Notes under the pieces: generated by a model | What the model was told of the DNA's origin: nothing | Databases searched by the model: none | What the model saw: only the letters and a program-made list of their open reading frames with translations | Program-made: the position numbers and the translations under genes | Shown: positions 8,818 through 20,507 of the stretch, piece after piece | Layout: every line of letters begins with the position of its first letter | Position numbering within the stretch: the first letter of the stretch is position 1 | From: Smittium mucronatum | Taxonomy: Eukaryota; Kickxellomycota; Harpellomycetes; Harpellales; Legeriomycetaceae | Reading direction: 5' to 3' | Assembly (NCBI GenBank): GCA_001953115.1 | Contig: LSSL01000234.1 | Location: forward strand, 1-22,837 | Length of the DNA: 22,837 nucleotides

Positions 8818-9214
8818 GTTCCGGTTGATTTGTAGCCCTGCTGATCCCCCTTTTTTTGATTTTTTTATTATACTTATTTATGACCGCCCTCGTTTCTCTA
8901 GTTTTTTAATTTTTTTCTAAATTACATTTAATGAAATCCTCCCATTTCCCATTCCAGCTCCGACTATTTTTAATCTATAATTTTATCAAAGTATCCTTCT
9001 TCGAAATCGGAATCCTTATTTCTACTCTCCCAACCTGCAGTTTATTTTTATTCTCAATATTGATAGTATTCTAAATTACAGTTTTTACCATTTCTTATCT
9101 TTTATTTTATTTTTATTTTTTTACTAACCAATCCCTTTTATAGCTTAGTCTTTTACAATCTATTTATGAAATTTTCCTTTCATTCTTATCCACCTAAAAT
9201 TGACGAGCTGTCCC
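8818..9214. other. T-rich 3' flank of the transporter gene
   Basis: This pyrimidine-rich DNA follows the TAG stop, with T-runs at about 8851-8867 and 8904-8917. There is no canonical AATAAA in the first 500 bp (the nearest is at 9360-9365), so 3' end formation probably uses a variant AT-rich signal. No other gene is seen. Confidence 0.55.
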
Positions 9215-9252
9215 TATTTGGTGAACCAGTTTATTCAACTGGTTATTTGGTG
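9215..9252. repeat. Perfect 8-bp hairpin flanked by 9-bp direct repeats
   Basis: AACCAGTT (9224-9231), a 5-nt loop, then AACTGGTT (9237-9244) form a perfect stem. The whole is bracketed by TATTTGGTG at 9215-9223 and 9244-9252. The arrangement resembles a tiny palindromic insertion with a target duplication, or a hairpin in the 3' flank of the transporter gene. Confidence 0.65.
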
Positions 9253-9775
9253 CACATTTTAAAATAGGATAATCAAAATTTTTGCTTATAAATTTCGACT
9301 AACTTGTTCTGGAAAAAATAATCCTTGGATTAGTCCAATATATTATAAGAATTCGTTATAATAAATCGTTTTATTTTATAAAGCAATTTAGTCTTATTAA
9401 AACCATCGTTTTTAAGACGATTTTTTATTAATTTAATTTTTAGTAAAAACAGCAATGTGATCTGGTATAAAATAATCAATTAAAAAATCATGAAATTCTA
9501 TTCACAATTTAATGGTTGGCAATCGAACAAAATAAAAACTACAGTTTTTCATTTTTTTCATTTTTTAAATATTAAATTATTTAGTTTTTTTTTCTTTCTT
9601 GGGATTTATTTTAATGTTATTTGACTTTTTTTTTTTTAAAGGGAATTTATTTATAATATTCAAATACTAGAAAAAACTATGTTATTTGACTTGTAGTCCT
9701 TTTATTTAAGACAAATTTATTTTAAATTTAGCATAAAGTTTAAAAAAACTATATGTTTTTTTATTACAAATAACA
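9253..9775. other. AT-rich intergenic DNA with a short repeated motif
   Basis: No gene is seen. TGTTATTTGACTT occurs at 9615-9627 and 9680-9692, and the core TATTTGACTT recurs inverted at 9783-9792. There is a weak hairpin around 9404-9421 (ATCGT with ACGAT). Confidence 0.45.
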
Positions 9776-9877
9776 GCAAAACCAAGTCAAATACTCAACT
9801 GGGCAATCCAAGCTAAAATTATTAGAAAATGCTAATTTTGGCTTACCATGAGCTTCAAAAATACTCATTTGGTTTAA
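9776..9877. repeat. Imperfect foldback element, about 100 bp
   Basis: The centre is AAGCTAAAATTA (9810-9821) paired with TAATTTTGGCTT (9833-9844), one mismatch or wobble. The outer ends carry AAAACCAA on the left and TTTGGTTT on the right. A short direct repeat, AATACTCA, lies in both arms. There is no open frame. It is probably a degenerate foldback or MITE. Confidence 0.4.
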
Positions 9878-10828
9878 TGAACTTGTTTGGGGCTGTGGGT
9901 TTCGTGGCAAGGAGATGGATACTCATTCCCAAAATACCCATATACTAAAATACAATTAACCAAAACTCCACAGATATAAAAAAATGGATTCTTAATTCGT
10001 CATAGGACTGGATTATATTATTCAGAATAAATATAATAAATCGAAAAAAATATCCTTAGAAAAATCCAAAAATTTATGAGTAGAATTATAATTATATTCT
10101 TAATTTTAAAACTTTATTTCAATAAATCAAATTCTCAATGCTTATAAAAAACAGAACTGGATATTTTTAAATTATTTTTAAATCAAGAATAAAATTGGAT
10201 AATATCAGAGTAATAATTACATCTAGAAAGTCAACAGTGAAGACTTTTACTCTCCGATATAATGCACGCTTATTTGCACTTCAAACAGGAAAAGGATATT
10301 TACCTCTTGATAATAGCTAGGGTCACAGTTGCAGACCGGCTTTTTGTTAATAAAGCGATAAATATTGTTAAAAGAGATGTTAGTGGTTTTTTTTTTCATG
10401 GATAATTTGGAATTTTAATGAATCCAAACTTTGGAAATTTAAATCTTTACAGAACTGAATGAAAAATAAGGAGTTTTGATTAACAATAAAATATTTTTTT
10501 GCGGATTAAGCTAGCCAAGTATCTTGTTGACATTTAATTTTTTTGAGAAAAAAAAAAGTTCCATATTTTCAAAGATAATAATGGTATCTTTAATAGAAAG
10601 TACCCCCAAAAAACAGCAAATCCATCAAAACTGTTATAATAACTAAATTATATCCAATCGGATTTTTTTCAAGAAATATAGAAAGTTTTTTATTACAGGG
10701 TTTTTCATTCCAATTTTTTTTTTTTTTGTAACACGAAATTTTATTGTAAGATAACGTCATTAAAAACTATACTAAAAAAAATTACGAAAAAAAGAAAAGG
10801 TCTTATAGAAAAGATTATTATTCTAACT
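9878..10828. other. AT-rich noncoding stretch
   Basis: No open frame with plausible codon use is seen. There is a slightly GC-richer patch at 10310-10350 and a 14-T run at 10714-10727. The T-run could mark the poly(A) end of an old minus-strand retrocopy, but I could not define its other end. Confidence 0.5.
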
Positions 10829-11050
10829 AAAATAAGCTCCTATGACGGACTACCGGCTGCGTACCTACGGGAAAAGGGCTCAATCTACCAACCGAAAGGC
10901 CTCCCCTGGCATTGCTTCAAGTAGGCTGGATGACTGAGGTTACGTTCAGTCAAGAATTAAGCTCTTTGTCAACGAAAAATAGTTCATTGAATCTACTGAG
11001 CTCCTAGTCAGAGCCTACTTCTAACAGGATTAATAAAATTAGGCTCCTAT
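10829..11050. mobile_element. 191-bp structured insertion flanked by 15-16 bp direct repeats
   Basis: AAAATAAGCTCCTAT (10829-10843) and AAAATTAGGCTCCTAT (11035-11050) are near-identical direct repeats around a GC-rich 191-bp segment. Inside, AAGTAGGCT (10919-10927) is the exact reverse complement of AGCCTACTT (11012-11020), and GACTGA (10932-10937) pairs with TCAGTC across an 8-nt loop. Flanking repeats of this length suit a target-primed (SINE-like) insertion, though there is no obvious poly(A) tail and I could not see RNA polymerase III boxes. A 53-codon open frame (10846-11004) crosses it but resembles nothing I know. Confidence 0.45.
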
Positions 11051-11360
11051 CCAAACGTGGGATTAATCGACATGGCTTTCCTACAAATAGCTGTTAGACG
11101 CTGAGATCCGTCTGACTGTCGAACGCTGGACTTTTGCACTAGACTATGTCTCAGCTGTGCTAAACGATCGTTTCCTCCTGTTTTTAGATTGTCCTCTTCT
11201 GGAATCCCTGTCCCCCGAATCGATGTGCGCTGTCTCCACTATTCCCAACCAATAATAGTACAACGCTGTGTGAAATTTTGGTCCAGTGTACTTCGAAAAG
11301 TACACTATTAAGCCCCTAAACCACGGCAAGGTATTTTACTCTTAGGGGAGCTCCGTATAA
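11051..11360. other. GC-rich island remnant with two hairpins
   Basis: Base composition changes abruptly to nearly balanced here and returns to AT-rich after about 11360. AGTGTACTT-CGAA-AAGTACACT (11285-11306) is a perfect 9-bp hairpin. CCCCTAA (about 11313-11319) can pair with TTAGGGG (11342-11348). The longest minus-strand open frame (11144-11329) has no ATG start and gives an Arg/Lys/Ser-rich C-terminus without a recognisable domain. A decayed coding region or transposon fragment is likely, since coding DNA in this window is GC-richer than noncoding DNA. Confidence 0.35.
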
Positions 11361-13770
11361 CTACTTAATTATAAAAAATCATCACTTTATATAGGGAAAA
11401 TCCTCTTAAATACAAATTTGGATTTCTATATAATGATTTATATCTAATTACTACTATTACAAAAAATTTTAAATTTTTTGTTGGGTTATGTATTGAGTTC
11501 TTTATGCCCATTTTTTCTGAATAATTATTATTTGGAGACATGAATAATTTGTGTAAAATTATAAAAATAATCCCTTTAAATATAAAAATCCTATTTTATT
11601 CATAAATATTCCAATTTACTTAAAATTTGAAAAAATATGCTATACAGAATATATTTATCTCCGTAATAAAATTGATTTTATTATTTTTGAAAATATTGAA
11701 AGATATGGTTTTTAAACAATTTTTTAGATTTATTTAATTTAGAGAATCTATAAAAAGATTTAATCAATTAAGATTTTTATAAATTTTTAATTAAATATAA
11801 ATTAAGGTCTATATTTTCGAGAAAAAAAAAGTCAGGGATATAATGAAGAATAAAAAAAAAAGAGGGAAATGTAATTATTCATTTTAATTGGGATGAAAAA
11901 AATCTAATTAACTTCTTTAACGCAAATGATATATAAGTAGGGATACCTTGCTCATATTTAAACAACTAATACAAAATAATATTCAAAATAACCGTAACTT
12001 ATTTTAAAAAGAATATCAGAGTTCATTATAAATTAGTAGAACTAGCATTTTCAAACTCAACAGATATTTTCAAGAGCCTGTTGATAAAAATCTTGATTTA
12101 TTTTTCAATGTAAAAATCTGAACTTTTTACTTTGATTATTTAAAAAAAAACTTTATTAGGACAACCTCAAAATATTGGCGTTATGAAAGGAGAGAAATAT
12201 ACCACTTTTCAGAAAAATACCCTTAGAATTTATCCCTTATCACTGATCCCAATTTTAAAGAAAGGTTTATTAAATATAAAAAAAGCGGACTTAATTTTTT
12301 TGAATTAAAAACATAATTGGAGGCTGAAATTATTTTTCTCGGAATAAAGATAATTTATTATTAAAAAAATGATTATAATAAATGGATGTTGTTTATAAGA
12401 ATATAACCACTACTATTTTCGATAAGTGTATGCAGAAATATATATTAATAAACCATATAGTTCATTTGTTGTTGAATATTCTTCTGTACCAGAAAATATT
12501 AAAATTCTATCACAACCTAAAAAAAACTTCAAAACATCTTAATTAATTCAAACGCACATATTTATTCCAAATTTAAACTTATAACATATTAAAATTAGAA
12601 CAGTAAAAGTGGTTTCAAATTAAAACCAATCATTTTTTCGGATATCTATATCTATAATCAGCAAATTTATAACATATGAACACAGTTTTATACTATAAAA
12701 GCTTAAGCTAAAATTAGAAAGTCGAAAAATAGATATAAAAATAAAAAATGGAGTATCAGATTTAATCCAGAAAATAAAAATGTCTTTGGTTAATTTTTGT
12801 AAAGACATAAAAAGTGCTAATTTTTAGTTAGGCAACTCAAAAAAATCAATGATATCACAAGTAAAAATCGTTTAGCATTATGAAATTTTTTTTATTCTGA
12901 CATATAAAAAATATCAGAAAAACATATCAAAATTTAGTTTAAAAATGAAAAAAATTGCTTTTTTATCACATATAGTGCATAATAATGAAAGTAATATCTT
13001 TTTTAAAAGGTGGATTGGTATAAATGCTATTTCATATGTGACTTTCAATAAAAAATTCATTATAAAGGTTCAATAGAACCATAAATTAAAAAAATTATAA
13101 GCTATAAAAGTTCTGATTTATTAGTTTTTCGGAAGTCTCAGGTGGTTTAATATATGATTCTAAAAAATAAAGCTTTCAAGATTTTGAGATTACAGAATAA
13201 AATTAATTTTTTCCCTTTGTAAAAAAAAAAAATTAAATTAAATTTTTTAATTCTGTGATATCAATATATTTTATAATATATCAAACTGTTTCCCGAGTGA
13301 ATGTGAAATTATTTATATACCCAATTCATTTTAGTGTATGATATTAGTAAATTCTGAAACTATGACAGATTTTTTCGATAATTATATATTAAAATATTCA
13401 ATTCCGATATTGAAAAAATGAAATTATGCGTTCTTTCTTATAAAAATTTTAAAAAAAGAAATAGCATGGTCACATTTTTAATTTTTTATGAGTATAGAAA
13501 ACAATGATCTTATATGCATAACTATTATTCAAAGAAAAAAATTAAAATGAAGGACCGAAAAGATACAGAAAACCTCACACTTGTTTCTAAACTTGTTAAA
13601 TTGAGGCTAATACTACATAATATATTTTTCAGGGTTATATATATTCATTAACATCATTTTTTAGATATTAAACAATAAAAATTCTTTATAAAATATCAGT
13701 TTGATTTAAGTTTTACAATATTATCCGAATTGATCATATATTTTTTAAATCTATAACAAAATTAAAAACA
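11361..13770. other. AT-rich desert, A-biased on the plus strand
   Basis: Dense A-runs and frequent stops occur in all frames. The open frames over 60 codons here are low-complexity Ile/Phe/Lys/Asn translations expected from AT-rich DNA. I see no gene or RNA. Confidence 0.6.
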
Positions 13771-13802
13771 TGATTTCAGTTTGATTTCAGTTTGATTTCA
13801 TG
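13771..13802 (+). repeat. Tandem repeat, 11-bp unit, nearly 3 copies
   Basis: TGATTTCAGTT is repeated exactly at 13771-13781 and 13782-13792, with a partial third copy to 13802. This is a simple minisatellite. Confidence 0.85.
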
Positions 13803-14560
13803 AAAAATGGAAGGATTTATTGAATTATTTTATTTAATATTTACATGTATCATATTAGAATTTCAATTATTCAAAGGCTTTTGAAAACTATGAGTTTTTC
13901 AACCTGCCATTCAAAAAAAAAAATTTAATTTTTTTTCAAACAGTTTAATCTAACAGAAATAATCAATATTTTTACTCTCTCGGAAGAATTAATAAATCTC
14001 AGAGTTAGCTTAAAAAATAAATTCAGAGTAATATATATATATAATTTCTAATTAGTAAATAGCTGAACTCCCATGATTAAAATCTTAATTAAAGACTTTA
14101 TTAAATCGCCTTCGATTACTTACAAAGCGTAAATATAAGATACTAAACTAAAGATTATTTTTCAAAGAAATCAATTTGCAAAGAAGTAATTTTTATTTGA
14201 AAATTAATTCAAAAAAATATTGATTTACAAAGGAATTAATTTGATAAGGGATAAAAAAAATTAATAATGAAATAATATATAAAAGAAAAAAAAAGTTGAA
14301 TATCATAAAGAAATAAATACCATACGAAAAAATTACTGTATAAAAAGCACTGCAACCAAACTCTCATGAAAAAAACGAGTTTCAGATATAATTAAAATAC
14401 ATTTACAATTTATTATAGTATATCAAATGATTTTTTTCAACATTTAAATAAACTTTTTTGATACTGAAAGTACCTATAGACATTAATTCTTTATAATTTT
14501 CATTATTTTTTTGTAAGTAATACTATATACACTGATTCTTAGCAATAATTTAAAAAAGCC
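13803..14560. other. AT-rich desert, nothing recognised
   Basis: A-rich plus strand with long A-runs. I see no coding or structured signal. Confidence 0.6.
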
Positions 14561-14581
14561 AATAATAATAATAATAATAAT
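14561..14581 (+). repeat. Microsatellite (AAT)7
   Basis: Seven uninterrupted AAT units. Confidence 0.95.
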
Positions 14582-17540
14582 AAACACAAAAAAAAACAGT
14601 TTATCGCAATAAGTCTTAAACAATTTTACTTTCATAACTAACAGAGTGGAATAAAATATCTGCATAAAATCCTACTAGTTTTCAAGAATCTACTGGGATT
14701 CCGCAGGAAAAAATTGAATCTTCAAAAGATTGTATAACTTTGCAGAAGAAGTTTCCCACAGACCAAGAAAACTCTCAACATATATATACTGTAATTATTT
14801 TTATTTTAGTTTGTAAATAAGTAATAAAGAATTAGGTTTAAAAAAACATAATTATATTTGAAAAAGATGATATATTTACATATATTTAATATGTATATAT
14901 GCGGATATCTGGGGGCAGTTTTTTGGAACTTTAAATAAAATTTAAAAATTTTCTGATTTTATGAATTTTTCGGGAATTAGACCTGGACTTGAAGTTTTTT
15001 TGGAGATAGATGGTGGAGAATAAATATTTTTAAATAAAATTTGGTATGGCATTTATTGAATTAATTGGAAGGAATTTATATTTTTCGGGATGAAAATATG
15101 CACTGTGTAATATCAATTGGTTTTCATTTTTGTAAATCTAAAGGATTTCAAATAAAATAGAAGATTTTGAGCGAAAATTTGATTTTAACAATGCCAAAGA
15201 TAATTTTTTATTTTCTTCAGAGAAATATCATCCCAAGCTCAGAGGATTTTTTTAAAAATAAATAAATAAATAATTGGAAAAAAATTATAAATCAGAATAG
15301 CTGTAAAGCTAAAGGTAGTTTCGATCTTACGAAATCAAAATAATTCATTAGTAAACGATTCAAATAAAACCTGAACAGATTTAAAAAGCTAATCCCGGCT
15401 ATTTTATTTTTTTAGAAATAAATTGAAAATTTAATTTTAATACAAGATGAGGTGCAATATTTTTTTAGAGTGAAAGTCGGTTTATTACAAATATGATGAT
15501 CATTCTGATCATTTTAAAAATATTTCAACTCCTATAAATTACAAATGTAATGCTTTGGGAGTTTCGGAAATAATATAATAAGGTAATGGTATTTAAAAAA
15601 GGAAAGTAAAAGGTGGGTTTTGATGTATATTGCTAAAAATAATTATTAAAAAAATTGTATCTCTACTAGAAAATTTATTTTAGATTTTAGATTTTTTTAT
15701 AAATAAAAAAAAAGTATTTATAAAATATTGTCATAGACGAATAAGAACTTTATTAAGTTATTTTTATAACTCTTATAACATAAATCAATAATAGACTTAA
15801 TTTATTTTTAAAAAACATTTAATACTCAGATCCGCTAGGAATGTTTTTTGCTTCAAATTTATTAGCTTAAGCCACATCTGAATCTAAAAATTTTCATATT
15901 AATGCAACCTAAACTTTGCTAAAAAAAATTTTCTTTTAAAAACCATAAGATTCACTGACCTAGACTTCTCATTTGTTCTTAGAGATACAAAAAAATTTAA
16001 AAAATGAAGCAATTTCGGTTTTTTTATGGATATTGAATGAAATTAAAAATTTATCCTTTTCGATTCAATTTGAATTTGGTGCAAATAAATTTGTTGAAGA
16101 TTCAAACCTGAAATAACAAGAGTATTTTTTTAATTCAATACTATATGCTTAATATTAAACTCCTGGTCATATATATAGAGTTATTCAAAAACTTTGAAAA
16201 TATTCACATAAAATAAATTGAAAAAGCTTCCTAGATAATTTTTTTTTTTATTAAATCCAAAAATAGATCAAATTTAAAATATCTTATTTGATTTCTTAAA
16301 AAAAATGGAATTTTTTCACTCATATAAAACCTATGGATTTTTTTGAGGAAAATAATACAAAAATGAAAAAAAAATTGGTATGAGAGAGCACATATACTGT
16401 GATCTAATACCAATCATTTTAATTATAGTATAAGCTTATTTTTAGGATCTAATATTTTATTTGTAATATGCATACTTATAAGAATTATTTATTACACTCT
16501 TAGAAGCTATAGGAAACTTAAGCATCGAATAAAAATGAAATTTTTATAAGCAGGTGTATGATGAAAACGTGAAATTAGAACTTAATTTAAAAATAAATTT
16601 ATCAGTTAGAAAAATTAGATAAACATCAGATGCATCATTTCTTCTAAAAATAAACTATCTTCCTTTTCTATTGCTGATTATAAATGCAAAAATTTTCTCA
16701 ATTGTTTTAATTTTTTGAGAGAATATGCTGATATTCAATAAAATGTGATATTATATCCACCGAGGAATAAATAAAAGCCTTGATAGACTTTATATGAACT
16801 TTATAACCTTTTAAAGAGTAAAAAACACCACTGTTTATTCATCTACTTATAAAATCTGAAATCCTTTGCATGTTCAACTTGAATATAATTAATAAAAATC
16901 TGAGGAAAGGAACCAAAATAAGATGATGATAAAATCATTCAAAATAAGAAATTGATTTATTTAATTGTATTTTCATATTTAGTAAAAATAATTAATCGAT
17001 AAATTATCATTTCATATTATAAATCCTATTTTTAACCAAGTTTATTATCAATAATGTTTAAGAGGGTTTATATAATATTTAATAGTATAAAATTTTTAAC
17101 ATCTCTTTCTGTTTATCAATATTTAATTAATTCAAGAAAATCGTTGTTATTTTATGATTTTGAATCTCTGTTATTTGAGGCAATCCATTTAATTTAAATA
17201 TAATTTTTGATTCGTAAAAAAAAATTAAGGGTTATAATCCATTTATTTTAAGTTGATAATGTTTCTAATTAAAAAATGTGATATCTCAGTAGTATAGATA
17301 AAGTAATTATAAATGGGATATAAATATAGACAAATAAAAATTTCAAATAGAACAAGATATCGAGTATCTTATTAATTTTTAGTTTAATTCATAACTTTAA
17401 ATCGTGCTAATAATTTTTTTTATTATGAAGTACCTTTTTTCTGTATTGACTGATCGATATTTTCCCATTTTTTTACCGTTTTTTGAAAGTATTTATGTCT
17501 TTATATTTTCATTTAAAATTAAAACTAAATTATAAATTTT
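14582..17540. other. AT-rich desert, nothing recognised
   Basis: Strongly AT-rich and mostly A-biased on the plus strand up to about 17.2 kb. Slightly more mixed composition occurs at 14680-14770 and 14900-15020, but no frame there reads as a known protein. Confidence 0.55.
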
Positions 17541-17561
17541 AAATATTAAATATTAAATATT
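17541..17561 (+). repeat. Tandem repeat (AAATATT)3
   Basis: Three exact 7-bp units within a longer AT-only tract. Confidence 0.9.
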
Positions 17562-18198
17562 AAAATATATTTTAAATACCACATTATTTATTAAGAAATA
17601 TGAATAGGTAAATATAAAATAATAATTTCAAATAAATAGCGAATCTTAACAGAGAATAAGATCTTTTTGACTAATTTTAAAATCTGCTTTTTTTTCTGTA
17701 CCAGTAGAGAGTTAAATATTTTTTATTTTTGTCCGGATTCTCTTTACTTACAATCTTTTTAATACCATGTTATTTTTTCTTCAATGCCGTTTTTCCATCT
17801 GATGAAGAATCCTTCCGGATGTAATAAGGTTCTGGAAAATTCTTTTTCTGCCATTTATTTATGAATATTCAAAATTATTAGGCCATAATCTATCTCGATA
17901 TTTGGGGGCTTATATTTTAATATATAAAAGAACTCAAATATTTTATATTTTGTCATTATTATGGGATTTACTGCTTTTTTTATCGAGATCTCATTGAAAT
18001 TATTTAAAATTAATTACCATAATATTTTTAATCTTATATAAACATAGTATATATGTGGAATTTTTTCTTTCATTGATATTTTTTTTTAAATTCCTATGAT
18101 TTGCATAAATTTATTTACATTCCACAATCTTGTATTTTATCCGGTTATAAAATGATTGTGGGATAGGATATATAATTCGTTATTAATTTCTTTTTTCA
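17562..18198. other. AT-rich stretch with a small mixed-composition patch
   Basis: At 17690-17860 the sequence is less AT-biased, and a plus-strand frame from the ATG at 17785 is open for about 26 codons (including HLMKNPSGCNKVLENS). The minus strand is also partly open there. I do not recognise it, and it may be part of an old repeat. Confidence 0.35.
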
Positions 18199-18398
18199 GG
18201 TCGATTTTTTGACCCTTGAACCAATGCCCTCGAGGTATGGAGCAGCTAAAGCGACAGAGGGGAGTAGGGTGACAAATTTTTTGAAAATTTTTCACTTTTT
18301 TTAAATTTTTTAAATTAGTTTTTATAAATTTTTATTAACTTTAAAATAAATTTCCCGTAAAAAAAATTAAAAAAAAAAAAAAAAAGGTCGATTATTTG
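18199..18398 (+). mobile_element. Short retroposed sequence with poly(A) tail and target-site duplication
   Basis: GGTCGATTTTTTG (18199-18211) and GGTCGATTATTTG (18386-18398) match at 12 of 13 bases and bracket about 174 bp. The segment starts with a GC-richer head (18212-18275), continues AT-rich, carries AATAAA at 18345-18350 and ends in a poly(A) tract (18359-18385, one TT interruption). This is the hallmark structure of LINE-mediated retroposition of a polyadenylated transcript. The head is open in the frame ending at 18302-18304 (containing LEPMPSRYGAAKATEGSR), so it could be the truncated 3' end of an mRNA. An alternative frame ending at about 18271 is also open. The parent gene is unknown. 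The TTTTTTCAG just before the element could also be read as a 3' splice site, but the flanking duplication and tail favour retroposition. Confidence 0.65.
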
Positions 18399-20105
18399 TA
18401 TTTTAATCCAACTGAAAACAGGGTCTTATTTATGATTTTTTCCTATTGATTTCTATTTAAGTTTGAAATTGGTTCCTTAAGTTTAAATTTAGTCTATATT
18501 TTTTTAAAAAAATTATTTCACCAATTTAATATTAGATAATTATTTTTTTAAAAGTTTTTTAGTTAATTTAAATTTAGGGTTGATCTATCTATCGACAAAT
18601 TGTTTTTTTCGGGCTCAATTTATACTGAGTACCATTAATATTTAATTTATTTGTATTCTGTAGATAAATTGAATTTATTGTACCGAATAGGATCCAATCG
18701 GTTTTAAAAACTCCTCAGCTATTTATGTTATTCTTTTTTAGACACTATTGGTCCTTTTTATATATGCTAATATTTAAAATCTCATTTAATTTGTTATTAT
18801 ATAAAGTTTTGATTTTATAATAATTACAACTAATTATATCTTTAATATCTATTTCGTATAATATATTAGCTAATTTAATATACCTAATACATATCTGTAG
18901 AAAAATTCAAATGTTTGATATTAAAAATTTTTCTATTAAAATATTGAGGATGATTTTCTTATTTGTGTATCTTTTTTTCTATTTATTTGGGGTTATTTAC
19001 TGCTTATTTGCTCCATATATTACTTTTAATTTTGACCGGTTGTTAATTATATTTAATAAATGGGGTTTTGGTTGTATAATTACACTTAATAGGCATACAC
19101 ACACACTTCTTTAGTCTAACTCAATTAAATTCATTTTCAATCTCGATTTTTTATCATTAAAAAAATTTTATTGGGTTTTTTTTATATTTCGCTTAAGAAT
19201 TTTTCTTATATTTTATTATTTGGGCATTGAAACACAACTTTGATAATATTAATTTATTTTATAGTATTATTCATAGCTTTATTGATAGTTTTTTTTCTTT
19301 TTAATTGGATATTTTAAATCCAAATTTTATTGGATATAAAATCCTATTATTCTTGTATTACCATTACGTTGGGAGAAAATTGAATTTATATGATTTTTTT
19401 TTTCTCAGCTTTCTGAAATAAATTTATTGGATAGCCAAATGCCATATGGATTTTCTTTTTTAAAGAAATCAGTTTACCTTTAATAAATTTGGAAATAGAG
19501 GGGAAAAAATGAAATTTTAATTTTTCTTTGGTGATTTCTCAATATATATATATTATTTCTTCTATTAAATCATCATATACCAATAGATTTTATTTGCTTG
19601 CGTATATTTTAATTTCTTCTAAGATTTTTTTTATATGCAACATTAGTGGTTCTATTAATATTAATATATTATTTTAGATAGTGGGTCTTCTTGTCCGATT
19701 ACCTGTTTTATTTGATTTTATTGGTTGATTCTTCATTTATTTTGACTGTTTTCTTGGAGTTCAAGTAGATTTTTGTAAACCCTTCAATGAATTTTTATTA
19801 TATTCCCATAAACACAAGGAATTTTAATAATTAATTTCAATTATACCTTTCATATTCTTTTTTTTTGGTCCAAAAATAAAATCTAACCATTTTTTATTCA
19901 ATTTCTAATTGTATATTTTTGTGTAAATATCCAGTATCGATTATTCTAGAAAGGATGAATATTTTATTATAAACCTTATTGGTGTATATTTAATACATTC
20001 CCTAAGTGTTTTTGGTCTATTAATCTATAGTTTTGTATATATTTATCATTTAAATCGGCTATTTTTTTTTGTGGTTTTTAATTCTTTGCTGTCACTTTGC
20101 TTGAT
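18399..20105. other. AT-rich desert, T-biased on the plus strand
   Basis: T clearly exceeds A here, unlike the 11.4-17.2 kb stretch. A 67-codon plus-strand frame at 18911-19114 is a low-complexity Phe/Leu/Ile translation with no recognisable domain, and I do not accept it as a gene. Nothing else is seen. Confidence 0.55.
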
Positions 20106-20507
20106 CATTATTGTTACAAATAGGCTACCAGTGCAATTGAGACCTTTAAAGATATTAAAAACTCTACATTGGATATAATTTTAAATGCTTTAAAAAGCAT
20201 TAAAATAATTAGTTATAATTTTAAGAATCCACTAAAAATGTTTCAATGGGTTTTTTTTGTAATAAATGTTTTATTGAATAGTTAGATTAATTTGAAAATA
20301 AGGCTAACTATCAATTTTGTGCAAAATTTTCAATTAAAAACATTTTATTCAAAATGAATTCTTTTGTTCAAATTATCAAGCTTAATAGCTTTATTTTGGA
20401 TTTATTGGGGTTTTCATGGAAATTTACCCCTTTTTAATTTCAATAGACCTTTTTTTCAGAACCTTTGGTTTCATTATTATGGCCAATAATCGGCTACCAC
20501 TTATGAG
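20106..20507 (+). repeat. Pair of degenerate direct repeats containing GGCTACCA
   Basis: About 35 bp at 20106-20141 (starting CATTATTGTTACAAATAGG) resembles about 35 bp from 20472 (starting CATTATTATGGCCAATAAT). Both share GGCTACCA and a following TGAG. They are about 366 bp apart, possibly remnants of two copies of an element or of its ends. Confidence 0.35.

Noticed and set aside
10843..11026. Solo LTR reading TGTTAG...CA on the minus strand
   Set aside because: There is no matching short target duplication at these ends. The longer direct repeats just outside explain the boundaries better.
10714..11617. Minus-strand retrocopy bounded by the 14-T run and ATTCCAATTT at both ends
   Set aside because: The putative 10-bp duplication partly overlaps the T-run and is AT-rich, and the GC-rich island does not reach either boundary.
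12620..12808. Minus-strand 62-codon frame (similar ones at 14483-14665 and 16231-16413)
   Set aside because: These are Phe/Ile/Lys/Ser low-complexity translations in the AT-rich desert. Frames of this size are expected by chance.
17799..17825. CTGATGA followed by a short hairpin, as in a hammerhead ribozyme core
   Set aside because: The obligatory GAAA after stem II is missing, and no matching stems I and III are seen.
18911..19114. 67-codon plus-strand frame
   Set aside because: It is a low-complexity hydrophobic translation with the codon use of surrounding noncoding DNA.
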